Positions 10,558-21,115 are shown, counted from the first letter of the stretch. The stretch is DNA of 64,000 bases from Marinicella algicola (GCF_028401385.1 NZ_JAQOMR010000001.1:746501-810500), one strand, 5' to 3'. Translations and numbers: made by a program. Notes: generated by a model from the sequence alone, not told the origin.

Positions 10558-11818
10558 TTCAAGAACTCCTGCGTTTTCGGATCGACCGGCATGCCGCCAT
10601 TGTCCATGGATTTCTGCGCGGCCAGTACGAGACGCAGCGCCGCCAGTCCGTCCCCGACGCCGACCGGCGGGTTTTCCCCGTCCATGAAACGGCGCAGCGT
10701 GCGCACAAGCTCGAGATCTGCGCCGAAATGGGTCGATGTGCGATCCGGGCTGGTAAAGGCCAGCGTGCCATGCTTGCGGCCGTAGTCCTCGACGATATCG
10801 ATGGCGCCGGATTGGCGTTCCATGCGGATACGGCCGGACGAGCCAACGATTTCAAGCGTTTCCTGATCCTCGGCAAAGGGGCCGAAAATGGCGAAGAACA
10901 GACAGGCCGAAACGCCATTTTCATAGCGGATCGTTACGATGGCGTGGTCGTCGATGTCGGCGCCGGACTGATAGACGCAGGTGTCATTGCGGTCCTCGAT
11001 CCGTTCCGCCGCGCTCCAGCTTGCGTTGGCAACGGCGCCTGCGCCCTCAAAACGGTCCACCAGCGTTTCATGGCGGCGGTAGGGGCAGTCGCGGTCGCAG
11101 ACCGAACAGCGCTCCGGTGCGTTCGGGTCGGGCTGGAACACATTGCTGCGGCCGCCGACAGCGGTGACGGAGAGCGGTTTGGCGGCGGCCAGCCAGTTCA
11201 GCACATCGAAATGGTGCGAGCACTTGTCATTGAGCGCGCCACCCGAAAGCGCCTGTTTGCGGTGCCAGAGCTGGAGGTAGCGTGAATAGGGAATGACCGA
11301 GCGCAGCAGGATCATCTGCGGGGTGCCGATACGGCCCGAATGGCAAAGTTTCACGGTCTCCACCCAGGGCTTTTCGTAGCGTCGGGTGAATGCCATCAGC
11401 ATGGGGCGGCCGGCGTTTTCTTCCGCTGCCAGAATTGCTTCGGCATCTTCCAGCGTCACCGAGATCGGCTTGTCGAGGTAGACACGCTTGCCGGCAGCGA
11501 TCGCTGCTTCCACCGGCGCCCTGTGCGCATTGGTATGGGTGGTGACAACCACGAGATCAACGGCGGGATCGGATACGGCGGCTTCAAGGGTTTCGAAAAC
11601 CCGCACGATGTGACGGACACCGGCCTTGCCGTAAAGCGCATTCAGGTGGTCCGCAGCGAAGCCGGCACGGTCTTCAAGCCGGTCGAATACGCCGACAATG
11701 CGAAATCCGGTTTCGCCGGCAATCTCGGCCATGCGTGAGCCGACATAGTAGATGCCGCGCTCGCCGGCACCGACGATTGCCACACCTGTTGTTTTTGCTG
11801 GACCGGCTGGTGGAGCAT
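10554..11818 (-). CDS. Gfo/Idh/MocA-family NAD(P)-dependent oxidoreductase
   Basis: A Rossmann-fold sugar or polyol dehydrogenase of about 420 residues. The dinucleotide-binding motif is VAIVGAGERGIYYVG; the family EKP-type motif is KRVYLDKPISVTLEDAEA; the C-terminal alpha/beta domain includes DKCSHHFDVLNWL. A cysteine-rich insert (CSVCDRDCPYRRH) looks like a metal-binding loop. Read as is, only a GTG at 11783 gives an in-frame start. Adding one A in the run 11792-11796 extends the gene to ATG 11818, giving an N-terminus MLHQPVQQKTTGVAIVG, which I prefer. It is probably the first enzyme gene of the sulfatase/ABC operon, directly downstream of the regulator. Confidence 0.8.
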
Positions 11819-11863
11819 TCGACGCCTCTGAACTTGATCATTATCATTGGCTCCGGATGCTAT

Positions 11864-11901
11864 TTGAGTATAAATATGGCTACAACATCATATGTACTCA
11901 A
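11864..11901. promoter_or_regulatory. Inverted repeat in front of the Gfo/Idh gene, candidate operator or promoter
   Basis: TTGAGTA (11864-11870) and TACTCAA (11895-11901) form a perfect 7-bp inverted repeat spaced by 24 bases, about 45 bases upstream of the preferred oxidoreductase start and touching the regulator gene's stop codon. On the minus strand the left arm reads ATTTATACTCA, which contains a TATACT resembling a -10 box. The same 11-mer recurs just upstream of the regulator gene at 12999-13009, so it could be the binding site of that GntR/LacI-like regulator or a shared promoter element. Confidence 0.4.
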
Positions 11902-12988
11902 TCTGATGTAAGATCGATCACCGATCCATGGTGCACATGGGAGATCGGCAGGTAATGGGTCTGCGGTTCGTCGGACCTGTCGCCGATCCGTTCCGTGATG
12001 ATCCGTTCGAACACGGCAAGTTTTTCGTCGTGGCTGTTGCCGACGACATCGAAACGGCCAAGATGCTCTGACTGGAAATCGGTGCTTCCGAGCATGATGA
12101 CGCTGAGGTCGCGCCCGGCTTCAAGTCCGAGTTGCGCAAGGGCGCGCTCCAGAATGAAGCCTTCGACAACGCCCCAGACGATCAGGCCGGAAAACGGAAG
12201 GCCCCCGTCGGTGCTCGCGTGCCGGCCGATCGCTTCGGCAATGTCCTCGATCTGGTAACTGCCGGGCAGGGCGTCGAGTTCGATCAGCCAGCGTTGTGTC
12301 GGGTCGGGCAGCGAACTGCCGAGCAGTTCGAATTCACGGCGCGCCATGGCAATCTGGCGCGCATTGTGTGCGGATGTCAGGAAGGCAATCTTCTCATGAC
12401 CGTTCTCTCTGATCTTACGGAAGGCGATAGAAAGTGCCTCGCGCCAGTTTGTTCCGATGGCATCGACATCTATACCGGTGGCCGAAACGCCGTCGATAAC
12501 GATGTGGTCGGCCTGTCTGTGTAGGGCAGCCAGAAACGCGACCGTGAGGATCTCGAAATTGACCTGGATGAGGCACGCGCGGAATCGGCCGATCCGCTCC
12601 AGCACATCGATTGCCTGACCATCGCCGGAAAACCCCAGCTGCAGGACCGAAAAGCCGGCAGCCTTCACCCGTGCTGCGACTTCCTGAAGTGTGACCCGTG
12701 CAAGCCTGCTGTCGGAATTGCGATAGAGGATCAGAAGGTCCGCGGCGAAAGACTGTCTCGGACTTTGCGGCAGGCATTCGGCGGTGACGATGCCCGCGCC
12801 TGGCCGGGCGACAATGCGACCGTCTTCGAAGAACGGCTTCAATGCCGTTTCAACGGTTCGCTGCGCTGTTCTGAATTCGCGCATGATATGGCGGACAGTC
12901 GGCAGGCGCTCTCCCGGTTCCGCAGCCGCAATTCTCTCTTCCGTCCATGTTCTTATAGCGTCCACGATTTGTCGTGTTTTTTCTGCAT
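11898..12988 (-). CDS. GntR-type DNA-binding domain with LacI-type sensor domain, transcriptional regulator
   Basis: A regulator of about 363 residues. The N-terminal winged helix-turn-helix contains RLPTVRHIMREFRTAQRTVETALKPF, ending in the GntR wing (DGRIVARPGAG). The rest is a periplasmic-binding-protein-like sensor fold of LacI type (GHEKIAFLTSAHNARQIAMARREF, GLIVWGVVEG). An open frame continues upstream to 13238 but encodes nothing family-like. Adding one A in the run 12977-12982 (T on the plus strand) lets translation start at ATG 12988 as MQKKTRQIVDAIRTW, which I prefer. Placed at the head of the sulfatase/ABC operon, it probably responds to the imported sugar or a phosphorylated product. 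Confidence 0.75.
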
Positions 12989-12998
12989 TCGTAGAATA

Positions 12999-13009
12999 TG
13001 AGTATAAAT
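12999..13009. promoter_or_regulatory. Second copy of the TGAGTATAAAT element, upstream of the regulator gene
   Basis: The 11-mer TGAGTATAAAT is identical to 11865-11875 in front of the oxidoreductase gene. Here it lies 11 bases upstream of the preferred regulator start. Its minus-strand form includes TATACT, so it may be a -10 box, an autoregulatory half-site, or both. The second inverted arm found at the other site is not evident here. Confidence 0.35.
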
Positions 13010-13123
13010 TGTAATCGAAGCAAGCGGCGATCTGCCAGATGACCCATCGATCTGAGCGCTCGGGATGCAATCCGACGCGAACATAGCGCCGTGTCTTTAT
13101 CGCTTCGTGGAGCAGCGGTGGGA

Positions 13124-13294
13124 TCAGAGTACCAGATGCACGGTCAATGCAGCCAATACGAGCACCGTTAATCCTATGGCTGCGACCCAGAAAAGTGCAC
13201 GATTGTAAATGGGAGTTGGTTGGTAGCAACCTGAGCAAGTCGATTGCGGAAATCGAAGCTTATGTTCACAGTAAGTGCAATGATAAAGCCGCAT
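13124..13294 (-). CDS. Small zinc-ribbon membrane protein (56 residues)
   Basis: This short gene sits in what otherwise looks like an empty gap. From ATG 13294 it encodes an N-terminal zinc ribbon with two CxxC pairs: CTYC at residues 6-9 and CSGC at 20-23. A single strongly hydrophobic helix follows (FWVAAIGLTVLVLAALTVHL, residues 35-54), then the stop. Four correctly spaced cysteines plus a clean membrane helix are unlikely by chance. The upstream ribosome site is weak (AAGA). It is probably a cytoplasmic zinc-binding head anchored to the inner membrane; its role is unknown. It lies between the GntR/LacI regulator and the histidine kinase, on the same strand as both. Confidence 0.7.
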   Translation of the reverse strand: MRLYHCTYCEHKLRFPQSTCSGCYQPTPIYNRALFWVAAIGLTVLVLAALTVHLVL

Positions 13295-13655
13295 ATTCGA
13301 GTCTTTTCATGTTTTTAAAAATCGTAAATAGAAATGTCTTCGCAAGAAATAACGAAGTGTTTTTACACAAAATCACGTTTTTGATTGGTGTTTGTATTCG
13401 TGCTCTGTCGCCTATGATGGCAAATATTTCATCTGAAGATACGTGGCCGTTGTTTCAGGAGATGTGCTGTCTTTGATATTGGAGCGGTTGCCTTCCGTAA
13501 GACAGCGCTATCGTAAAGTGATAGCCATAGATGAATCAAGGGGTGTGGAAGAAAAATATGACAAATGGAGTATATTTTTCCCGTCTGTATGCTGTGGTTC
13601 GGTTTTGGCACGCCATAGTGAGCAGCAACGCACTGATGCCTACCTGGAACGCGCA
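13295..13655. other. AT-richer gap without a recognised gene
   Basis: About 360 bases between the zinc-ribbon gene and the histidine kinase stop are visibly richer in A and T than the surroundings, with several T- and A-runs. The open frame at 13443-13712 on the plus strand (89 residues) resembles no family I know and runs into the kinase gene's 3' end. I see no tRNA, terminator with a long stem, or repeat here. Confidence 0.4.
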
Positions 13656-15080
13656 CTATTCACCCTCATTGAGCGGAAGTTCGACGGTTACGCGCAGCCC
13701 GCCCTGCTCTGAGCGGTTACTCAGCGAAATTTTGCCGCCATGGGCGAGGACGGTGGTTCGCGCGATCGAAAGTCCGAGACCGACGCCACCCGTATCGCGC
13801 GAGCGCGATTTTTCAAGCCGCACAAACGGATCGAAGACGCGGACCATACTTTCGTCTGGAATCCCGGGGCCTTCATCATCGATGAAAATGACAGCCTGCC
13901 CGTTTTCAGCAATTGCGGAAATCGTGGTTCGCTGCCCGTAGCGCACGGCGTTTTCAAGAAGGTTGCGGAGTGCGCGTCGCATAGCCGTGGTCCTGACGCG
14001 CAGTGTGACGTCGGCGATTGCACCGGAGGTGACGGATGCGCCGGTTTCACGCAGCTCTTGCGTGAGCGCGCCAAGAAATGCTGGCAGACTTACCGTTTCC
14101 ACCGGTCCGCTCAGTGACATGCCCCGGGAAAAAGTGAGTGTTGCCTCGACCATCTCCTGCATTTCGTCGATCGTCGCAATCATCCGCACACGCGTTTCCG
14201 CGTCCTCCACCATTTCGGCGCGCACGCGCAGCGCGGTCAACGGTGAGCGCAGGTCATGGCCGAGTGCGCCGAGCATTTGCGTGCGCTCGCGTACGAACCG
14301 ATCAAGCCGGGCCTGCATGTCGTTAAACGAGGCCGCCAGCTTCTGCATTTCATCGGGACCGGTAAGGTCAAGAGGCTCGACATCTTCGCCCCGTCCGAGC
14401 CGGTCGGTGGCTCTGGCAAGTTTACGCAGGGGGCCGATCAGTCGGGATAAAGCAGCCCACAGCACGACCACCAGCAGGATAGCCGTAATCGCGAAAGGCA
14501 GGACCTCCGACCAGACCCATTGATAGGGCGGGTCACGAAACCGGGACGTGACATTCAGCCAGTTACCGTCGTCAAGCGCAATGGAGAGGTTGAGCTCGAC
14601 GGCACTAGCAGGTGGCTGGTTCGGCGGTTGGCGCATCTGGTTCATGCCGCGCATTGCGCCTGCACCCGGTACTGCGCCGGGAACGGGGCCGACACGCGGA
14701 GGTCGGGATTGATCGCTGTGCAGGTCGACGCGGATGGTACGTGGATCATCGCGGGCAAACACGGAGCGGATCCGCCGTTCGATCCAGCTCGGCGCACTGG
14801 CGTTCTGATCTGTGACCAGTGGAGTTTCGCCCACGCTGAATTGAACGAGGGAAGAGCTTGCCGCCTGCAATATCTCGGCCCTGAGGTCCTGCGGCGCATC
14901 TTCCAGGAGTTGCGTCGTGTTACCGGCGCGGTCTGCCGCCTCAATGGCGAGCGCCGATCGCACCGCGAGTGCACGCTGATCCACAAACAGCCACAACGTC
15001 AGCGACTGGGCGATGGCGAGCGCCATAACGATGAGCGCGATGATCTGGCCGCGCAATGTGCGTGGAAGAAGCGGTCTCAC
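13656..15080 (-). CDS. Sensor histidine kinase, EnvZ-like
   Basis: A membrane-bound sensor kinase of 474 residues. A first membrane helix lies at about residues 12-32. A periplasmic segment follows that is rich in Pro/Gly/Met (VPGAVPGAGAMRGMNQM). The second helix is near residues 195-213 (VLPFAITAILLVVVLWAAL), followed by a HAMP linker. The dimerisation/phosphoacceptor box is ALGHDLRSPLTALR, and the ATP-binding boxes are N (RNLLENAVRYG), G1 (DDEGPGIPDE) and G2 (GGVGLGLSIA). The frame is intact. Its start overlaps the response-regulator stop by four bases, so both are made as one unit. The Met-rich sensor region could indicate metal or envelope sensing, which is only an inference. Confidence 0.92.
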   Translation of the reverse strand: MRPLLPRTLRGQIIALIVMALAIAQSLTLWLFVDQRALAVRSALAIEAADRAGNTTQLLEDAPQDLRAEILQAASSSLVQFSVGETPLVTDQNASAPSWIERRIRSVFARDDPRTIRVDLHSDQSRPPRVGPVPGAVPGAGAMRGMNQMRQPPNQPPASAVELNLSIALDDGNWLNVTSRFRDPPYQWVWSEVLPFAITAILLVVVLWAALSRLIGPLRKLARATDRLGRGEDVEPLDLTGPDEMQKLAASFNDMQARLDRFVRERTQMLGALGHDLRSPLTALRVRAEMVEDAETRVRMIATIDEMQEMVEATLTFSRGMSLSGPVETVSLPAFLGALTQELRETGASVTSGAIADVTLRVRTTAMRRALRNLLENAVRYGQRTTISAIAENGQAVIFIDDEGPGIPDESMVRVFDPFVRLEKSRSRDTGGVGLGLSIARTTVLAHGGKISLSNRSEQGGLRVTVELPLNEGE

Positions 15081-15798
15081 GGCACATGCTCCACATCGCA
15101 GGCGAGGCTGTAGCCGCCGCCGCGCACCGTCACGATGATTTCTGGCGTTGCGGGATCGCGTTCTATTTTGCGGCGCAGACGGCTGATCTGGTTATCGATG
15201 GTGCGATCAAAAACATGGGCGCTGCGTCCGGAAGTCGCGTCCAGCAACTGCTCGCGGCTGAGCACAAAGCGCGGGCGCGACAGCAAGACAGTCAAGAGCC
15301 GGAAATCTGCCGTGGTCAAAACCTCATCACGCCCGTCATCGGCGGCAAGGCGGCGTGTGTCGGTGTCGAGTGTCCAGTTCGCGAAACGGAGTTTTTCACC
15401 AGCCGGCGCGCCGGAAAACGCGGCTGCCGGTCCGATCGGCGCAGGATGGCACGGATGCGCGCCAGAAGCTCGCGCGGATTGAAGGGTTTCGGCAGATAGT
15501 CGTCAGCACCGACTTCCAGGCCGATGATCCTGTCGGTCTCCTCGCCGAGTGCTGTCAGCATCAGGATCGGTATGCTGCCGTCGGCACTCAAGCGGCGGCA
15601 GACGGAAATGCCGTCCTCGCCCGGCATCATCACGTCGAGAACGATCAGGTCAAAGCTTCCGCCGCGCAACTTGTCGTCCATCTCCGTCGCGTCGCGGGCG
15701 GCGGTGGCCCGGTAGCCGTTACGCTGCAAGTAGCTTAACACCGCATCGCGGATTTCGCGGTGATCGTCGACGATCAGGATGTGGGGTTCTTTGCTCAT
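15077..15798 (-). CDS. OmpR-family response regulator
   Basis: A two-domain regulator of about 240 residues. The receiver domain has the acidic pocket (IVDDHREI), the phosphoacceptor Asp in LIVLDVMMPGEDG, the conserved Thr (MLTALGEE) and Lys (YLPKPFNPRELLARI). The C-terminal winged helix has REQLLDATSGRSAHVFDRTIDNQISRLRRKIE and the wing VRGGGYSL. The frame changes around 15350-15420; with the correction the linker between the domains is contiguous and the length is normal for the family. It precedes and overlaps the histidine kinase gene, and it is divergent from the EF-hand gene, a likely target. Confidence 0.9.
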
Positions 15799-15839
15799 GA
15801 CCTTATCATAGCGCAGGCTTGGGGCCGGTTGCGCAAAAC

Positions 15840-15858
15840 TGTGTCACGTTTTGTATCA
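15840..15858. promoter_or_regulatory. Direct repeat in the divergent promoter region, candidate response-regulator site
   Basis: TGTGTCA (15840-15846) and TGTATCA (15852-15858) are near-identical heptamers with a 12-base period, in the 169-base gap between the response-regulator start and the divergent EF-hand gene. OmpR-family proteins usually bind tandem half-sites with about one helical turn between them, so this is a plausible site. It is only a pattern match. Confidence 0.3.
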
Positions 15859-15967
15859 GATGCCCTGCCTTGCGACCAATGGATACAATTGAGGGCGGTC
15901 TCGGCATTCTTCTGCGACAGTGAGGGAGCAGATTGGCGACATCGAAAAACCGAAAAGGAGCGATGTC

Positions 15968-16629
15968 ATGAAACGCAGAACGATTTTCGCAGCAGGACTG
16001 GTTGCAGCACTCATCGGCGGTGCCGCCGTTCCCGCATTGGCGGCTGGGCCCGACGACAATTGGGGTGGTCGCGGTCAGGGCGGGCGGCAGATGATGACGG
16101 ATTGCAACGGCCCGCAGGGGGCGCGAGAGGGCAGGGTGCGCGCCAGGGTATGATGCAGGACCGCCAGCAGGCGGGACAGGCCCGTGGTTACGCCCAGAAC
16201 GGCGTCGCACAGGGTGGAAATGGTACCGGCTGGACGGCGATGCGCAACAATGACCCGGGCAATTATGGCCCCGGCACGATGAACGGCCGGCAGGGCGGGC
16301 CGCAGGGTGATTTCGGTCCCGGCGGCATGCGTGGCACTGGAAACGGAACACGCGGCAACGGTCCGGCGATGATGGGCGAACTTGGTGCGTTTGATGCCAA
16401 TAACGACGGCTTCCTTTCGCTGGACAGATTCGAGGCCTTCCAGGTTGAGGTCGGCCGGCCAATGTTTGCGCGTCATTTCCAGTATCTCGACACCGACGGC
16501 GACGGCAAGGTTGCCGTATCCGAACTGTCGGTTATGGGCACGGGACCGCAGCAGCCTGGCGGTCAGGGCCCGGCCGGCAATCAGCGTCAGCCGCAGATGC
16601 CGCGCAGCATGGGCAACTTTAACAACTGA
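15968..16629 (+). CDS. Secreted EF-hand calcium-binding protein with Gly/Gln/Asn-rich region
   Basis: A protein of about 221 residues with a Sec signal peptide (MKRRTIFAAGLVAALIGGAAVPALAA). A long low-complexity region rich in Gly, Gln, Asn and Met follows (QQAGQARGYAQNGVAQGGNG). Two EF-hand loops come next, DANNDGFLSLDRF and DTDGDGKVAVSEL. The loops have the Asp/Asn ligands at positions 1, 3 and 5, but position 12 is not Glu in the first, so affinity may vary. The break at 16117-16121 (one G missing) restores QGARGQGARQGMMQDRQ. It is transcribed away from the two-component pair, suggesting control by it. Cellular role unknown; probably periplasmic or extracellular. Confidence 0.75.
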
Positions 16630-16649
16630 AGCGCGGTAGCGGAGAATAA

Positions 16650-16677
16650 GCGGGCGCCGGAGTGATCCGGCGCCCGC
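16650..16677. terminator. Strong hairpin terminator between convergent EF-hand and carboxypeptidase genes
   Basis: A perfect 12-bp stem (16650-16661 with 16666-16677) with loop GTGA lies 20 bases after the EF-hand stop. The arms are GC-rich and symmetrical, and short T- and A-containing stretches flank them. It can end transcription from either side of this convergent pair, although a long T-run is missing. Confidence 0.7.
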
Positions 16678-16730
16678 ACTCATTTATGGCCCGTATATCA
16701 ACTGGAGCCTTAGCCGCTCGATGTTGCGGC

Positions 16731-18220
16731 CTAGGTGAATTTGCCGCTGAGATAGTCGAGATAAGGTTTGCAGTCTTGAGCATCCGCCCCGATCTCCGCC
16801 AGCATTTCGCGTCGGTTTTGGAGCGGCCGTGCTGCCAGACAATTGCGCCAAGCCTTGCCCTGAGTGGGGCCAAATCGCCCATTTTGGCAGCATCGCGCAG
16901 CGAGGGCTCGGTTTCGTCCAGCCGCGCCATGATCTGGGCTGCGGTGACATTGCCAATCGTGTAGGTCGGGAACGAGCCGATATAGCCGCTCGACCAATGC
17001 ACGTCCTGCAGGCAGCCAAGTCCGTCATGCGGAACGTCGATGCCGAGGTCCTCACGCATGGCGGTGTTCCAGGCTTCGGGGACGTCGTCGACGGCAAGCG
17101 AGCCGTCCATCAGTGCCATTTCGATGCGGACCCGCAGCATAATGTGCAGGTCATAGGTCAGCTCATCGGCCTCCACGCGCACTAGTCCGGGCTCCGTGCG
17201 GTTGACGGCGCACACAAACTCCGCCTCGCTGACATCCCCAAGTTGATCGGGAAAATGGGATTTCAGGCGGTCGAAATGGAGCGCCCAGAAATCAGCCGAG
17301 CGTCCGATGTGATTTTCAAATAGCCGCGACTGGCTTTCATGCATACCGAAACTACTCCCGCCGACGGCGTAAAGGCCGATCATGTCGGTGGTATGAGCCG
17401 AGCGCGTCAGTTCCGGATCGACCCCTGTTCATACATCGCATGGCCGGTTTCGTGCATGGTGCCGAAGATCGACATCGGAAGATAGTTCGGGTTCCAGCGC
17501 GAGGTGATGCGCACATCCTGACGGGTGAAGGAAATCTCGAAGGGATGGACGGCGGTGTCAAGGCGGCTGCGATCCATGTCGAGACCGAGGTGCTCGGCAA
17601 GTTCCGCGCAGAGCGCCTTCTGTGTTTCGACCGGATAGTCACGATAGAGAAAATCTGTACGCGGCTTGGGTCGCTTGAGGGCTGCCTCCAGTACCGGTTT
17701 GATGCCATCGCGAAGATCATCGAACAACGCCTTTAGCGATGCGGCACTTTCGCCGGGTTCATAGATCTGCACCATCGGATCATAGGGGTGCGCTTCATAG
17801 CCGATGGCGTCGGCCGTTTGCCGCGCCAGCGTCACGATTTCGGAAAGGTGCGGCCGGAACAGGCTGAAATCGCCTTCCGCCCGCGCCCTGGCCCAGACAC
17901 GCCCGGCGATGATCGAGATTCTCGTCCTGACGCTTCAGGAGTTCGGGTGGCACGCTCATATGCCACTTGCGGGCTGAAAGAACGGCTTCGGCAGCACGGC
18001 GGTTGCGTTCAGTGGCGTTGCTGGCGAGCACGGCTTCGGCCGTTTCCTCCGTTGCTCCGTCAAGTAACAATCCACGCGCCATTGCCTTCAGCGTTGCGAT
18101 CTGCTGGCCACGGGTTGCCGCTCCGCCTGCGGGCATCATTACGCGCGCATCCCATTGCAGCATGTTGACGGCACAGAGAATGTCGTTGATCTCGGCGATG
18201 CGGTTTGAAAATTCGATCAT
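16731..18220 (-). CDS. Carboxypeptidase of family M32 (thermostable carboxypeptidase Taq type)
   Basis: A zinc metallocarboxypeptidase of about 496 residues, the usual size for M32, that trims amino acids from peptide C-termini in the cytoplasm. The zinc motif HETGH is seen in [16 protein letters not shown]; the family motif [14 protein letters not shown] and the near-C-terminal [13 protein letters not shown] are also clear. Three frame breaks were found, near 17918 (a surplus A), near 17408 (missing G, restoring [16 protein letters not shown]) and near 16815; the pieces rejoin in register. The ATG at 18220 overlaps the dppF stop (ATGA). Coupling to a peptide importer suggests imported oligopeptides are its substrate. 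Confidence 0.88.
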
Positions 18221-19242
18221 GCTGCCTCCGTTTTCGGTGTCACGGCGGTGCCGCCGTCGTTGAGGTGGCATGCCACCTGCGCGCTGCCGGCTTCCGCCGG
18301 TTTCAGGCGCGGCAGCTCCGTTTTGCATCTCGGTCCGGCCATCGGACAGCGCGGATGAAAGGCGCAGCCCTTCGGCGGGTTGAGCGGCGAGGGATCTCCC
18401 CTCGATCGGCTGAAACGATCCGCGTCCGGCGCCAAGCTTTGGGATCGAGGCGAACAGAGCCTTTGTGTACGGATGAAGCGGCCTGGCATAAAGCTCTTCA
18501 GCGGAAGCAAGCTCGACGATGCGTCCGAGATACATGATTGCCACACGGTCGCACACATGACGCACGACCGAAAGGTCATGGCTGATGAAGATGGCCGTGA
18601 GGCCCAGTTCGCGGCGCAGATCCATGAACAGGTTCAACACCTGTGCCTGGATTGAGACGTCAAGCGAGGCGACGGCCTCATCGAGTACCAGCAGTTCCGG
18701 CTCCATGGCAAGCGCGCGGGCAATGGCGATACGCTGGCGCTGGCCGCCGGAAAACTGGTGTGGCAGGCGATCGGCATAGGCGGCTTCAAGCCCCACCTGC
18801 TGCAAGAGGCTGCGCACCCGTGCGCGCACAGCATTGGCCTTGACGATCCCGTGAATGCGCGGCCCCTCGGCAATGGTCTCTCCCACCTTCATGCGCGGAT
18901 TGAGGCTTGCAAACGGGTCCTGGTGGATCATCTGGACCTTGGTGGTGAGCTTTTCGACGTTGTTCCCGCGCTTGCGGGCAACGGGCGCTCCCTTGAGGAA
19001 AACCTCGCCATCGCTTGGTGTATAGATGCCCGATATGATCCGCCCGAGCGTGGATTTGCCGCAACCCGATTCCCCGACAAGACCCAGAACTTCACCTTCG
19101 GTTACCGACAGCGAAATGTCGGAGAGCGCGTGAACGGTTGAGCCCGAAGGCCTGCCGGTGAGCCGATCAATACCTTGCATGACAAGGCCGGACTTGCGGG
19201 TAAAGCGCTTGTGAACGCCTTCGATCTTAAGAAGTGGCTGGT

Positions 19243-19246
<4 letters not shown>
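18217..19246 (-). CDS. dppF: Dipeptide/oligopeptide ABC transporter ATP-binding protein DppF-like
   Basis: The second ATPase of the peptide importer, about 343 residues. It shows Walker [29 protein letters not shown], the signature [19 protein letters not shown], Walker [16 protein letters not shown] and the H-loop [13 protein letters not shown]. The C-terminal oligopeptide-transporter extension carries a Cys cluster ([14 protein letters not shown]). The break is near 18398-18402; one more G on the coding strand gives [20 protein letters not shown]. As read, the unrepaired frame runs into the carboxypeptidase gene. Its start overlaps the dppD stop, and its end overlaps the carboxypeptidase start. 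Confidence 0.9.
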
Positions 19247-20204
<958 letters not shown>

Positions 20205-20208
<4 letters not shown>

Positions 20209-21115
20209 CTGCTGCGCCTCGGATCAAGAACGGTGCGGACCTGGTCGCCGACCAGATTGATCGTTACCACGGTGACCATCAGGAACAGGCCCGGATAGAT
20301 CGACAGCCAGTACCGGTCCGTGTGGATGTATTTGAAGCCGTTGGCGATCAGCGACCCGAGCGAAGGTTCGGTGAGCGGAAGGCCAACGCCGAGGAAGGAG
20401 AGGGTCGCTTCCAGCGCAATCGCACTGGCGACCTGTACCGTTGCCACCACGATCAGCGGTGGCAGCACGTTCGGCAGGAGATGACGGAACAACACACGGC
20501 TGGTGGGGAGCGGCGTGGAACGGGCGGCTTCGATATAATCCTTGCTGCGTTCCACCGTTGCGGCGCCATGGGTGGTGCGGGCGAAGTATGCATATTGGGC
20601 AACCACCAGCGCCAAGATGATCTGGCCCACGCCCTGACCGAGAACGGCGACAAGGACCAGTGCAAGCAAAATGGCCGGCATCGACAATTGCAGGTCGACG
20701 ATACGCATCAGAAATGCCTCGATCCGTCCGCCGAAATAGGCCGCCGACAGGCCGATGCAGATGCCGACGAACAGCGCCAGCGCACCGGCGGAAAGGCCGA
20801 TGATGAAACTGGTGCGCAGACCGTAAAAGATCGCCGACAGCATGTCGCGGCCGACATTGTCAGTGCCGAGAAGATGCGTGTAGCCGCCCGAGCCGACGGT
20901 TCCCGGCTTTAAAAACGCGTCCATCCAGTCGAGTTTCGCCATGTCGTATGGATCCTGGGGGAGACCAGAGGGGCCGCAAACGACACGAACAGCAAACTCA
21001 CGATCAGGATCAGGGAAATCACGGCGACCGGCGAACGGGCGAAGTCGGAACAGAAATTGCGGAAGCGGGCCAGGCGGGTTTCCACCGGGGCTGCCGCAGA
21101 TGTTGCGTCGGTCAT
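20205..21115 (-). CDS. dppC: Dipeptide/oligopeptide ABC transporter permease DppC-like
   Basis: A permease of about 303 residues. It has an N-terminal cytoplasmic part (RFRNFCSDFARSPVAVISL) leading into helix 1, then the signature HLLGTDNVGRDMLSAIFYGLRTS, further helices and the EAA loop DYIEAARSTPLPTSRVLFRHLLPN. The C-terminus VRTVLDPRRSR is typical. The break at the G-run 20957-20961 (one base missing) restores SPQDPYDMAKLDWMDAFLKPG. The ATG at 21115 overlaps the dppB stop. It has the usual DppC architecture with DppB as its partner. Confidence 0.9.

Noticed and set aside
11898..13238. A 446-residue regulator starting at 13238
   Set aside because: The first 80-odd codons show no family similarity and overlap the zinc-ribbon gene in another frame. 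A start at 12988 after one corrected run gives the normal GntR N-terminus.
13443..13712. An 89-codon plus-strand frame before the histidine kinase end
   Set aside because: No similarity or ribosome site is visible, and its 3' part overlaps the kinase gene on the opposite strand.
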